Of a stretch of 64,000 nt of DNA, positions 1-11,900 are shown piece by piece. The stretch comes from Campanula takesimana (taxonomy: Eukaryota > Streptophyta > Magnoliopsida > Asterales > Campanulaceae). The notes under the pieces are model-generated. The model made no database searches and was not told the DNA's origin. It saw only the letters and a program-made list of their open reading frames with translations. The stretch's first letter is position 1, and each line of letters begins with the position of its first letter. Location of the stretch: NCBI GenBank assembly GCA_026119855.1, contig JAOWBW010000869.1, positions 248,001-312,000 of the forward strand. Direction: 5' to 3'. A program made the translations under genes and the position numbers.

Positions 1-345
1 GTTTCTGGTTATGACTGTAAATCTAAATGAAAGGAGAATTAGCTATGCATTCAGAGAAGAATACAACCCTAGTCTCTTTAATTCTTGACTAATCTTTAGT
101 CTTCCGTTAGTTGTTAGACTACTCTAGTTGTTAATTGCTTGCTAGTAGTTAACTTTTAGTTTAATTATCCTCCCACTATCAATAGTTTCGATAAATTTGA
201 GTAATCAATTTAAATACTTAGGAAATTAGGCTGTTTAATTGTTCCTGGGGATTCGACTTATGCATTTATGCATTTTACTACTTGGAAAGACCAATATCTT
301 GTGTGCGTCGAGCTTTTACACGCTAACAACACTCCCCTCAACTGC
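1..345. other. Possible LTR-retrotransposon leader remnant
   Basis: No gene is visible here. The stretch around 240-330 (a C-T-G-G-G-G-A-T-T-C-G-A-C run, then GTGTGCGTCGAGC and an AACAA end) resembles non-coding sequence often seen beside plant gypsy-type elements. That is recollection of a pattern, not a match I could test. If MON2 continues left of the window, this lies in its intron 12. Confidence 0.2.
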
Positions 346-787
346 AAGTGGATATTCCCCGTGAACGTGGAGAGATAAACTGAGGTGCAAGACTAGCCGC
401 GTCACTAAAAAATTAAAAACAATACACCAACGTGTGCACTAATTGTAGCATGGACAGAAAAGGTGCAATCTGGAACAAATACAGAAGCTTATGTTAGATG
501 TAAAGATAATTGTATTGCAATCATCTGCAAAGATCTCCAAAAGTTAAAACCACGATTATCAAAATAGAGGACTTGAATTAAAAAAAAAAAAAAAAAAAAA
601 AGAGATGAAATAGGATCTGAACAAACGATTAAGTGTGCATAGGATTCACCTGGACGTTCAATACAACACGAGCAAGAGCTTTTACCATACCCTCTACAAC
701 ATTTGTGTTTTTTGGGTTCCTGCAAAGCATAAATTCACAAGTTTGGCCAGTCAACCACGAGTTAATAATGTATAAGCAAAAGATAAA

Positions 788-1840
788 GTGCCAAGAGAGG
801 TACTTTGGTGGGCTTTAGCAAAGAAGGGCGTTTCAAAGAAATATATTTATATTATCAAGGACATGTATAATGGAGTTACTACTAGTGTACAGACTAGTGT
901 TGGGAAGACAGAAGAGTTCCCTTTGGAATCCCGAGGTTTTAGACTGAGCAGAAGCAAGACTGAATATATGGAGTGTAAGTTTAGCAGAGTTGGAAGCACG
1001 GAGGCAGGGGTGATCACATTGGAAAGATTGTCAAAGCTTCTGAGTTTTTTCGTTATCTTGGATCTATTATCCAAAAGGATGGAGAATTTGATAGAGATGT
1101 GGCTCACAAGATTAAAGCAGGTTGGTTGAAGTGAAAGAGTGCCACATATTTTCTATGTGACCGCGGCATGCCCCATAAATTAAAGGGAAAATTTTACCGC
1201 ACGGCAATTAGGCCGGCACTGCTTTATGGCACTGAATGTTGGACCGTGAAACAGTGTCACATTCATAAGATGAATGTAGCGGAGATGCATATGCTATGAT
1301 GGATATGTGGGCATACAAGAAACGATCGAGTGTGGAATGAGGTGATCAGGGGCAAAGTTGGAGTTGCGCACATTGAGGATAAAATAAGGGAAAATTGTCT
1401 AAGGTGGCTTGGTCATGTGAGACGGAGAACAAGTGATGCACCTGTCCTGAAGAGTGAGAAGTGATAAAATGGCAATGGGCAGGGGAAGACCAAAGCAAAC
1501 TTGGATTAGGGTGATTAAAAATGATATGAGTTTACTTCGATTAGATGAAAATATGGCGCTGAAGAGGTCGGAGTTGAGGGAAAAAATACATGTGTGGGAT
1601 GGGAGTAGCTTTTTTTACTTTTCTTATTAGTATTATTTTCATTTCCACTATCTATTATATATCAATTCTTTTATTATAACTATTCTTATTTTTATTTATT
1701 TTTTTATTTTTCCCCACCTATTTCTTCTTTTAAACTTTTTTTTACTTACATCTTTTCCTTTAAGATGACATATGAGGATCCATGTTAGCCAACCCTAAAC
1801 TATTTTGGGACTAAGGCTTTGTTGTTGTTGTATTTATTGT
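788..1840 (+). pseudogene. LINE reverse-transcriptase relic with 3' tail
   Basis: This is the 3' part of a plant LINE. The first open frame (to 1129) reads reverse-transcriptase palm sequence (ALAKKGVSKKYIYIIKDMYN) and then jumps straight to GFRLSRSKTEYMECKF. In the family about 70 residues lie between these, including the catalytic FADD motif, so an internal deletion has removed the active site. The reading frame then shifts. Sequence equivalent to the C-terminal domain follows in other frames (KFYRTAIRPALLYGTECWTV, ENCLRWLGHVRRR, RGRPKQTWI), broken by stops such as TGA near 1130. The 3' end is CCAACCCTAAACTATTTTGG followed by a GTTGTTGTTG tail at about 1820-1832, the usual LINE/SINE tail. 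It lies antisense to MON2, in its putative large intron. Dead element. Confidence 0.85.
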
Positions 1841-2145
1841 TATACTTAAAACTTTCTTTTATTGAAATATTTTATTCTCCCATATAAATTATAATTAAAG
1901 TTTCTCTTCGGGTATGGTTTATTATATTGTAATATTTTTATGAACTTTTTTAAAAAGGGTCATTGGTAGTATTTTAAATAGAGTATCAATAACCATTTTT
2001 TTATTTTCATAACAATAATCAAGTTTTCTTCTTTTTTTGTAAAATTTCAACCAAGTTGACCAAAAACTCAAGATGATATTTATTATGAGACAGAATTTTT
2101 ATGAATGGCAATTTATTTATTTGTATTTTCTTAAACTATTATTAA
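1841..2145. other. AT-rich spacer without a recognisable gene
   Basis: Very AT-rich sequence between the LINE tail and the Pack-MULE. No open frame, RNA gene or repeat boundary is visible. Confidence 0.5.
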
Positions 2146-2697
2146 TTTTTTTAAGGGTTAATGACAGATTAGGGCCTGAACTGCAGGGGGTGCGTCTAAA
2201 AGGGGCCTGGGTTTTTTTTTCGCTAGATCAGGGCTCAATATCATAATTTCTCGGCAGTTAAGGGCTTTTTGACGGAAATCGTTAGAAAAGTCAGTTAAGT
2301 GCCATGTGCATGGCACGTGATCGTCAAAATGGATGGGTTTGTAATGAATATTAGCTATTAAGGGGTGATATGTAAAAGTCTGAAACTAGAGGACAAAATT
2401 AAAAATATATCCCTCTAAAATATTACATCCAACCCCTTCTTCTTCCCAAATCAACCCCTTCTTCTTCCCAAATCAAAACCCAGATCCAAGTTCAACCCCC
2501 TTCCTCCGGCAGACCACCATCTACTCCGACCGCCACCGCCACCACCATCTACTCTTGATTTGGATCGAATCTTTTCACTGGTTCAGTTCACAAAGAATAC
2601 GAAATTGAAAACTCCAAAACCCCACCCCTCACAGCACAATAAGTCCTGAAATTCTCTTTTTACAAATCAAGAATTTCAAACCTCATCAACCAAATTC

Positions 2698-3057
2698 ATG
2701 GCTTTACTCAAATGGGTTCTTCCAATTCTCACTCTCCACATGATTCAATCAACACCCACTTTCTCAAATTCATCGTTAACCCACGAAAGATTAGCTGAAA
2801 CCCCATTCAATTTCCTCAATTTGGCGAAAAGCCCAGATTTTCTTGATTGGATGGTGGGTGTTAGGAGAAGTATACACCGAAATCCAGAAATTGGTTACCA
2901 AGAATTTGAGACTAGTAAGCTTATTAGATCTGAACTTGATAAAATGGGGATTTCGTATAAATACCCAGTTGCAGTCACCGGAGTTGTGGGTTATATTGGG
3001 ACCGGCGAGCCTCCGTTTGTTGCAATCAGAGCTGATATGGATGCTTTAGCTATGCAG
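2698..3057 (+). pseudogene. Captured first exon of an ILR1-like IAA-amino acid hydrolase
   Basis: The frame opens with a signal peptide (MALLKWVLPILTLHM) and continues into the N-terminal part of an M20-family amidohydrolase: RRSIHRNPEIGYQEFETSKL, then AVTGVVGYIG, then AIRADMDALAMQ. ILR1-like enzymes release free auxin from amino-acid conjugates in the ER lumen; ADMDAL contains the first metal-site aspartate. The copied exon is intact for 120 codons and ends exactly at the donor CAG|GTTC (3057/3058). The frame then runs into intron-like sequence and stops at 3091-3093. The rest of the enzyme (about 300 residues, other metal ligands, dimerisation domain) is absent, so it cannot be active. Upstream sequence from about 2400 looks like the donor gene's 5' UTR. 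Confidence 0.85.
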
Positions 3058-3439
3058 GTTCAATACAACTCGACCTATTTTAATTTTATGTGATGTGTGT
3101 ATGTGTGTGTTAGTTGACCTAGTATACCTTCTATTTTCGGGTTAATATATACTCCCTTCAACCCAGATCCAAGTTCAACCCCCAGATCCAAGTTCAACCC
3201 CCTTGACTCCAAACTGGTCAGCGATGGTTGAGGGGGCGAACTGAAGCTGTAGGTGACGGCGGCGACGTCGTGGTGGCGATGGTTGAGGGGGGCCATGGTG
3301 GCGGCGGCGGACATGGGTGTCGGGAAGAAGGAAGGTGAACTGGGGATTATTTGTGATGGGTTATTGTGAATTTGTGATTGGGAAATGACAATTTAGATTA
3401 TTATTTAGAAAATAATTTTTAATACTAGTATAGCTATTA

Positions 3440-3922
3440 CTCCCTCTGGTCCAAAATAATTGTCGCTTTTAGTCAATCAGATGTAACTTTGACCAATAAT
3501 TTAAATAAAAAATAATAATGCTAATAAAAATTTAAAATTTGCCATTGTATTAATATTCCGTCTGTCCCTAAATGAGTGTCTATTTTCAAGAAATCTTTGT
3601 CACAAAATGAGTGTTTTTTTTTAACATAACTTTGTCCCTAAATGTTTTTTTTTTTCGAATTTTTTTTCACCGGTTTCTTTATATGCGTAAAACTAGATGT
3701 TTGGAAAGGAGATTACAAAATTATATATGAATATTTGCTAACAAATTGTACAACAAAGTTGAGATTTTCAGTAATTTGGACACTCATTTAGGGACAGAGG
3801 TAGTAATACTTTTAATATCAATTTTTTAGATTTTTATTAAGATCATTATTTTTTGTTTAAATTTATTGGTCAAACTTACATCTGTTTGACCAAAAGTGAC
3901 AGTTATTTTGGACCAGGGGGAG
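3440..3922. mobile_element. Stowaway-type MITE inside the ILR1 Pack-MULE
   Basis: Terminal inverted repeats CTCCCTCTGGTCCAAAATAA and its complement, TA on both sides. Later split by a second MITE at 3555-3811. Confidence 0.8.
3555..3811. mobile_element. Second Stowaway-type MITE, nested in the first
   Basis: Inner inverted repeats TCCGTCTGTCCCTAAATGAG and CTCATTTAGGGACAGAGG. The order of insertion is MULE, then outer MITE, then this one. Confidence 0.7.
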
Positions 3923-4507
3923 TAGATTAATTTGTTTAATAATTTTAATTTTTTTAATAAATTTATTTTATATATGATAATTACTTATTTTATTATATAC
4001 TTGATTATTTAGAAAAATATTTATTTCATTTTTAAACCCTTTAAGTTTCAGAAATTTCATTACAGTCCTTCATTGCTAAGATTCATTAAAAACCCATCCA
4101 TTTTGACGATCACGTGCCATGCACATGGCACTTAACTGACTTTTCTAACGATTTCCGTCAAAAATCCCTTAACTGCCGAAAAATTATGATATTGAGCCCT
4201 GATCTAGAGGAAAAAAAAACCCAGGCCCCTTTTAGACGCACCCCCTGCAGTTCAGGCCCTAATCTGTCATTAACCCTTTTTTTAAACATAAGACTGTTTA
4301 TTTGAGAATAAACAAAAAGAATTTATGTAAAAATAAATGAGACTATTTCTTTATCTCTATGAATGACAATAAATAAACTACATTCAAACGTATTTCAAAT
4401 CGTAAATCCCATGCTTTGGAATTGCCTTCAATCAAAATATAATGAAATTATTTTGATTAGTTATTGTGGAGTGAGAAAGATTATAAATATGTAGTCTAAT
4501 TATAATA

Positions 4508-4541
4508 ATGGTGATGGGGATGGGGATGGGGATGGGCATGG
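4508..4541. repeat. GGGGAT short tandem repeat
   Basis: About four to five imperfect copies of GGGGAT (GATGGGGATGGGGATGGGG). Low-complexity minisatellite-like tract. Confidence 0.7.
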
Positions 4542-4610
4542 CAAATATGATTCTATTCTATTGTACAATCATTAAAATAATTAAAATATGTTTTTGAGGG
4601 TCGAGTTTAA

Positions 4611-5138
4611 ATTTGATCAAATTCAAATATAAGTGGCTTGACGTTATCAAACAAACAAAATTTATTTTCAGTTTTTAAAATTCAGCAACTTAGTATTTCA
4701 CCTCTACTTTGTCCTACATAAGTTTTCAGAGTTTATTATTCAGTTTTACCATAAAGGCTCTTGGATTCACTGCACAAAATATAGAAAATGATATGAAGCG
4801 CCCAAAACTCCCTAAAAGACCTTTGTAAAATGAAAGAGCTCTGGAAAGACACATTACGATATTTTTATTAGCGTAGTGTTGAAATTTGATCAAATTCAGG
4901 TATAAGTAGCTTGTCGTTATCAAACAACTAAAATTTATTTTCAATTCTTAAAATTTAGCAACTTAGTTATTTCACTCTACTTTTTCAGACATAAATTTCC
5001 GGAGCTTATTTTTCAGTTTTACCAAACAGGGCCTTGGACTCACTACGCAAATAGAGAAAATGATTTGAAGCGCCCAAAACTCCCTAAAAGACCTGTGTAA
5101 AATGTAAGAGCTCTGGAAAGATACATTACCATAGTTTT
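4611..5138. repeat. 273-bp tandem direct duplication
   Basis: Two adjacent copies start with ATTTGATCAAATTC at 4611 and 4884 and end near ACATTACCAT at about 5138. Shared blocks include GAAGCGCCCAAAACTCCCTA and GAGCTCTGGAAAGA. The copies differ by scattered substitutions and small indels, so the event is not recent. No protein or RNA gene is recognised in the unit. Confidence 0.85.
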
Positions 5139-5914
5139 CTTCATTGTGAAGCTGTTTCGTTTCTTTGGAATTGACTTTTTGGCTTAAGCTGTGAGATTTG
5201 GGCTAGCCCCCTTATATAGTTTTTTTCTATAAATTCACAAAAAAGGATTTGGTAAAAGGGGGGTGCATATGCTTTTGAATTGTGGATTGTTGTGGTGCCA
5301 TTTTTAAGGTTTGAACATAATTCCAGAATTTTTGGAACCATATATTATCTGAAACGTTTATGAGGTGGAGTAATCTTCTTGGCTTCTCTTTGGATGACGA
5401 GGATAGATGCAATTCCAGGAAGTCGAAACTCTATTTTTCATCATGCTTACCATGCACTTATTGTATAGTTTCTGCTGTATTTTTCCACTTCTCACTTTTG
5501 TTTCTCTTTTTAGGATGGCCACCATGTCCATCTCCTCTTGTAATTTTTCAATGGCCGACTAATATATTCTTTATTTATCATAAAAAACCAAAAATATGAA
5601 GATTGAGAGGGCGTCTAAGGAGATTGTGCATCAATGGCAGGTCATCAGTGAATAGGTCACAATTTTTTGAGAGTTGCATCTGCTTCATCCCTCACGGTGG
5701 ATTAGTGAAAATCTTTCTTTTGTTGAGGAAAGCAGGTGTGCCCCATTTTATTGCGATAGAGAAATGATTAGGCCAACATTAGGTTAGTTGAAGTCAAACG
5801 CAGACCCTTAAAAACTGCGAAGATCCTAGCGCGAAGAGAAACCAGAAATTTCTAGGGACCATCTGTTAGGTTGGGAGATTGTCTTCATATTTACAGATCA
5901 AGTAAAGAACTTAC
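5139..5914. other. Non-coding DNA left of MON2 exon 12
   Basis: I looked here on the minus strand for the MON2 exon that should follow exon 12 and found none. Short open frames on both strands (for example 5360-5599) have no family features. Best read as intron. Confidence 0.5.
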
Positions 5915-8900
5915 ATGTCAAAATTCTGAAAAAGAATTCTCAAGGTGCGTGCTTCCACACAGAAACCCTGTCATTGTAGAAGTTCAAATATTAGAAAATG
6001 TGAAGTGACACAAACTTAGTCAGGTATGACTTTAATTTTTAAATTCTCAAAGTTACCCTCAAAATTTCAAGAACAAGGATGCGATGCCAGAGTGGCAAAT
6101 CAAGAGAAATGACTCTCACTAACATGCTGAGAAAAACCTGCATTTACATTATGATTGCTGTAAATTTGCAATCAGATAAGCCATAAGAAAAGATAAAACA
6201 TTGAACGGAACTTTAATAACACAAAATGAGTTGAAAGCATAAAGGTCAGCAACAAATTGACAATACGCAACTCACAACCTTTCCAACATCTTAGACTGAT
6301 CTATTTTTCGGTGCTTATTCCTAGGTTCTCTCCACTCGGCCGACAACCATAAATATTGTCCTTGCTAAAGAGTCATATAAGTAGGAAGTTATTTGTGAGA
6401 CTAAAATCAGCACCTCAACCAATAAACCTTTCGTGAGCAGCAAAGCAATTAAGTAGACTTAATGTTCTTGAGTTCTTCCCAAGATACTGTTACAATGGAA
6501 AACCTTCATAAGATCATCCTTAACCACATTCAAACAAAAATGAAAACGCCAGCAGTACCCAGCCCAAGAACCCTATCCCCTTAAATTTCAGTCATTGCCG
6601 CCCTCACCTCCTCAAAAAATGATCTATTTACCCATTCACTCCACATACTAGTGGTAACTCGCTAATCAAAAGCTTATTGGTCGGAAAGAAGTCTTAAAAA
6701 AACTCCGAATAGCCTCCAAAGAAAATGGTTACGCAAGATACACATAACTTGAGCGTTTCAAAAGGAAAATTTATTTTCACAACTGAAATTACATTAAGTT
6801 CATTCCAAAACTAACATTTTAACTACCATTCCTTTTAAATATGCATTTAACATTTTCCGTTTAAAATACTTTAGTTATTTGTATACCCGATTCTACCCTC
6901 GTGAAATTTCTTTTCATCTCACTCTCTCTAACAAGTAGGGCAGCTTCACAATAGAAGGTGGTTAAAGTAGAGCTATAGAAGCTTTTTCCTAAAGAGACAA
7001 TGTTGCTCTTCTTACAAGGAACTACATTGTTGGACCCTCTCTTAAAAACGTGAACATGTAATCACTTGTAACTTTTTCAGGGAGTAAAAATTCCTAAGCC
7101 CTTTCTCTAGTAGTGTAAGCTATGCAGCGGTCTGTTCATTAAGACATTGACAAAAAACAAATACTCCATACCATAAAGATAGTCCACTTCCTATATCAGA
7201 AAGTCAATCTAGTAAAATAATAAATCCCTACTTAGCATACTCTGTTATGTTTTTAGGCAATAATTTTTTTAATCATTAGAGATTAAGAATACTGTCAATA
7301 AATCTACAAGTGTCTCCTAGGGACAAGCAACATTTATAAATATTTGCTCAAAGTTTGCTTTGGGACTAATTTTTGGGACATATGGAGTGAACACCTAGTT
7401 CTGCAGTCTTCATTATTCGAGTGTCTTTGTTTATTAATCAAATGAACCTACTAGACTATTTTAGATAAAGTTCTCGCGGGTCGTTGATTAACTGAAAGTG
7501 AAGGCATCGTCTGGGATGTGCAGCATGTTCGTATGCTTCGATAGCAATACTATTATCGAAATTGAAGGTCATACCTCAGATTCGGTGACAAGGGATGAAC
7601 TGTAAAGCCTGATTATATGGGCCACTGACCGCAAGACTACACGACGAAAATAAGGTTCTCCTGCTTCCCCTTCAAGCTAATATAAACAGCACATTGTGTT
7701 ATTAGAGAACAAATGTTTTAACAATCTTGTCAGCATAGACATGAACAAAACCAAAACTTACTTCAGAATTTATACGGAGTGAAGTCATGAGAAGAGAGCA
7801 AATCTGGTGGCGCAAGACCTGTATTCAGGGATTGTAAAAGTTAAAACTTTTAGCAAGTAGATTCATAAGTGGAGGAATTTCGACCAGAAGCAGCCCATGC
7901 ACCTGTTCATATGGAAGCAATGTTCGGAACACAACCACATAATTGGAGAGAATGAACCTGAAGAGGTAGACAGGGAGAGAAAACTGATTTAAAAAGCCAT
8001 GTCCTACATCTTAACAACAAGAGAACTCCAACAACAGTATCAAAACAGCTCCATGAGTTTTCAAGTCACAGCAGTTAATTAGCCTTTATATGAGAATAGG
8101 TTTTTTTCATTCGGTTTCTTTACATGCTTCGATAATGGCTGCTTTATGGGAAGTTCTCATTCAAGGATTTGGAAGGCTGTTTCAGTCATACATATTTTCC
8201 CTGGTGTGCTATTTAAATTTTTCCTATATTTTACCATTAGTTCCTATATTTGACTTCTAGTACACTATGTATATTCTTTCCTTTTTCTGTTTTTTTTTTT
8301 GATAAAAGTCCACGATATATGTTCTTAATCCACTCTGATATTTATCAAAACAAACTAACAAGGTGAGTGAGCTTTTTGGACATGTCATTGTATTTCATTA
8401 CAACAAAATGAAATATATCAAAAAATATTGTGTCGCGTGATTCTGAGTTCAGGGACTAGATAAAATCATTGCATAACTCATTCCCGTCCCCAGTACCTTT
8501 AGTCGATGAGATTATGTAACATGGATAGGATAAAGAGAAAAATCAACTGAGTCATGTAGACACAAGAGGTAAAATCAGCAAAACACATTCTCAAAGAGTA
8601 AAAATATAGTTAAACAGTAACTGCATTCTTACTCGAGTATGTCAAGTGCAAACGTCCTTTGAATGGAACTGACGCGTAACCAAACAGCCTGACAGTAGAA
8701 AACAAACCATTCAGCAAAAAAGAATATAGGGCTAATTTTCGGATTGAAATTACAATTATTTTTAATCAATTAAATAGAAATAATTATAGAGCTCCTAGGT
8801 GCAGAAAAATGTCAATGCACTATCTGTTATGGGAATGTCAACTGATACAAATTACACATACAGATCCACCTGCAGCAAGAGCTGTCAGGTCCTCAAGCAA

Positions 8901-11900
8901 CCGAAGTCCAAGTTTTCCAGCTGTGGTTGGGGTCTCTCTCATCAATGATGACTCTCTAGAAGTAAAGTCTTGCTCCAATGACCTGTCAAACACATTTTCA
9001 AATTCGATTTACATGGGATTTTACAAGTTCCGCTTGCCAACTCATAGTATGTATGAAATGAAGGAAAGAAATGACAGGCTGTAGCAGGACAGAGAGACGC
9101 AGCACACACACAAAAAGAGAGCAGAGATGTAAGCTTAACAGTTAAGCACGGTATATAAAGGTAAATATCAGATTCATTAATTGCATATGCATGCACTAAT
9201 GCATCATATGATTCATTGAAATACAGAGATGTAATAGTAAACAAAGTGGTGTATAAAGAAAGTTACATACTCTGAGAGGTTAATACTCCGATTAACATCG
9301 ATAGTAACTGAACTTGTTCGAGTATTATATCCTGCAGAACCAAACTTGCCACCAGGAAGTGATTCAGCAGAAAGCACGTGGTCAAAAATCAATGCTACTG
9401 CTTGTCGGAAAGTTGCTGCAGCCGTGCTGGGATTGAAGAGAAAAAAAAAAAAAGAAAAAAAGAGATGGTCACTGTCAAAATTAAATAAAAAGCAACCAAA
9501 AGTGCGGGTGACAATAAAAACCAAAAGCTGATTGTAAGACCTATATAGATATGATAATATTTGTCCATTATTTATCTTACTTCCGCACACTGTCAGAGGA
9601 TCTGTTGTTTTCAAGAAGCCGCAGACAGATACCAAGAGCTTGAGCTGTATGCTCCTGAAATTCATAAAAGTGTAGATATGACGTAAACATGTCTTGAAGC
9701 AGAATAATTCATATGCGAGAAAATTTTATCACGGGGGAGGGGGTAATGGGATACTTCTTTGGGATAATTACTTTTTTCTTTGTTATCATAAATGAACATT
9801 CAGATGGGTAAATTAGGTAAAATAAAAAAAATATCAGCTCTTAATTGTTTAGCCGTGAATTTTTGATAATCTACGCTACATTTTTTTATACTTGAGACAG
9901 GAAAAATTGGGGCTGCTAAGTATATGCAACATGTAGCAGAAATAAGCAAATACATCAGATATATATACATACATACATACTCCTTCCGTCCCAGCAGAAG
10001 TGAGACTTCTTTCCCTTTTAGTCCATCCCACCACAAGTGAGACTACCCAAAATGGAAATGTTTTAATATATTTATATTCCACTCATTCTCTCTCTTTATT
10101 TTCCACCACTCAATTTATTCAACCAACACTACTATTTACCCACTCATTCTCTCTCTTCATTTTCTACCACACATATACTCCCTTTTTCTTAAATTTCCGT
10201 GCGGGACCTCTAGTCCTACTTGTGCTGGGACGGAGAGAGTATATATATATAGACAGCCTGGATATTTTATGGAGTTCGTAAATAATAGAGCTAAAATAAT
10301 GCAGATTCTGACACAGTAAATGTACACATCTAGAAGCATCTAAAAATCAGTATATAATATGTTGAGCCTTCACAAAGAAACTGCTAAAGGTTCTACAAAA
10401 TTGGACAACTTCTCTATCCAAGGGCTTCTAGATTTAAGTTCACCTCAGGTGATGAAAGACCTGGGTCCCTAATATTTAGACAAACGAATATGAGGAAGGA
10501 GATATTAAAAATAACTAGAATAGAGATACAAGGTACTAGATTGAAATCACATGAAAATCTACTAGGCCATGAAATGTAATACAAGAAAGTGGGGGTATAC
10601 AAGTAAGGTGACTAAGGTAAAGTATGCAGAAAGATCATGTAAACAGTTCTCACCTCAGTATCGGGTTGTAGAGGAGATTGGAAGATTATCAGTATTGTTT
10701 GTAGGGTCTTAAGTTGGACACTCTCGTCGGCCATTTCGCCATGCTGACAAATTCAGAAACATAACATTCGGTCAATGCATGGACCTACATACAAGATGAA
10801 AACTTATATAACACACTCAATACAAACATCATACAATACCAGAGAAAGAGCCTTAGCGGCCTATGTTTCTGAATCATACTAACCATAATGAGTTGGATAA
10901 TCATAAGGACTGGGAAAAAGACTTCAAACATAAAGGAACATTAAAGAACTTGTAAAGAACTATTTCATTTCTTAAAAACGTTCTATTTATAATATTTTTT
11001 CCAACCAAAAGAATTGATACAATCAATCGAACGGCTAAGGCCAAGGTTGCATTTGGTAACGGTTTCAATTCTAAAACAAGGATGAAGCATCTTTAGTGTC
11101 AAACTATAGGAACCACAAGTAAAATACTTCAAATTTTTGAAAACTGGGGAGGTTGGTGTTAACATTGCATACAATATTTGATCAACTTTATCTCACCACC
11201 AGAAAAAAAAATCCTCTTACTTTACTCACTCATTTCAAGCTTTATTATAGTCAGCACAATTGAGCTCCATTAGAGTCAGACATCTTTGAAGAGTTCCATG
11301 TTTTATCCATCTATCTATCTATGTGCTTTGCCTTGACTTTTAGAGGTTGTTCACAACATTTCAAACTCAAATTTATCACCACATCGATGAACCATCTTTC
11401 TAATCCCCTCTATCTCTCTCCTGCTCAACCTTGGTCGCTTTAAACTTCAGACATCTTTGGAGGGTTCATATTAGTCTCTCCCCTCCTATCGCTTTCCCTT
11501 TACCTCTCTCTTAAAGGTGATTTGCCTTGGCTCCTTGATGTGGTAATTCTTCAGCAAGTCACCATTGATAATATCAAGCTCGTGATAAATTTGTTCTACC
11601 ATTCAAGAATAGTCATCTTACTCATGAAGATATGCACAAGATACTAAAATATTATTATGTGTTATACGTAAGTGTTCTGGAATTTGATAGACATTTGAAT
11701 CAATTCTCCAAGGGTAATCATATCATACCTCACAGAAATAGCTACTTTGGAAGATTAACAAGTTTGGATGGGTATGGAAAGTTATGGTGCATTTGCTAGG
11801 AAGGAAGCCACGAAACTAAAGGAGGAACAGCAAAATGTCGTACATACTAATATAGCATTTCATTCTTGCTCAAGCAAATCTAGGACGCCAATGTACATAC

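Larger units (their letters stand above)
2146..4285 (+). mobile_element. Pack-MULE carrying an IAA-amino acid hydrolase exon
   Basis: Mutator-type element occupying 2155-4276 (2,122 bp). It is flanked by a perfect 9-bp target-site duplication, TTTTTTTAA, at 2146-2154 and 4277-4285. The ends are long inverted repeats of about 190 bp: left starts GGGTTAATGACAGATTAGGG, and the right end is its complement. There is no transposase, so the element is non-autonomous. It has captured a host gene fragment (2698-3057) and was later hit by nested Stowaway MITEs (3440-3922). A short internal duplication (CCCAGATCCAAGTTCAACCC occurs near 2488 and twice near 3160-3190) shows rearrangement on capture. Known biology: Pack-MULEs are MULEs that carry gene fragments. 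Confidence 0.9.

Noticed and set aside
5360..5599. 79-aa plus-strand frame
   Set aside because: No family features, hydrophobic low-complexity end, and it lies in the presumed MON2 intron.
9213..9665. 150-aa minus-strand frame over MON2 exons 4 and 5
   Set aside because: It reads through an intron in mixed frames; the true exons are 9581-9654 and 9271-9426.
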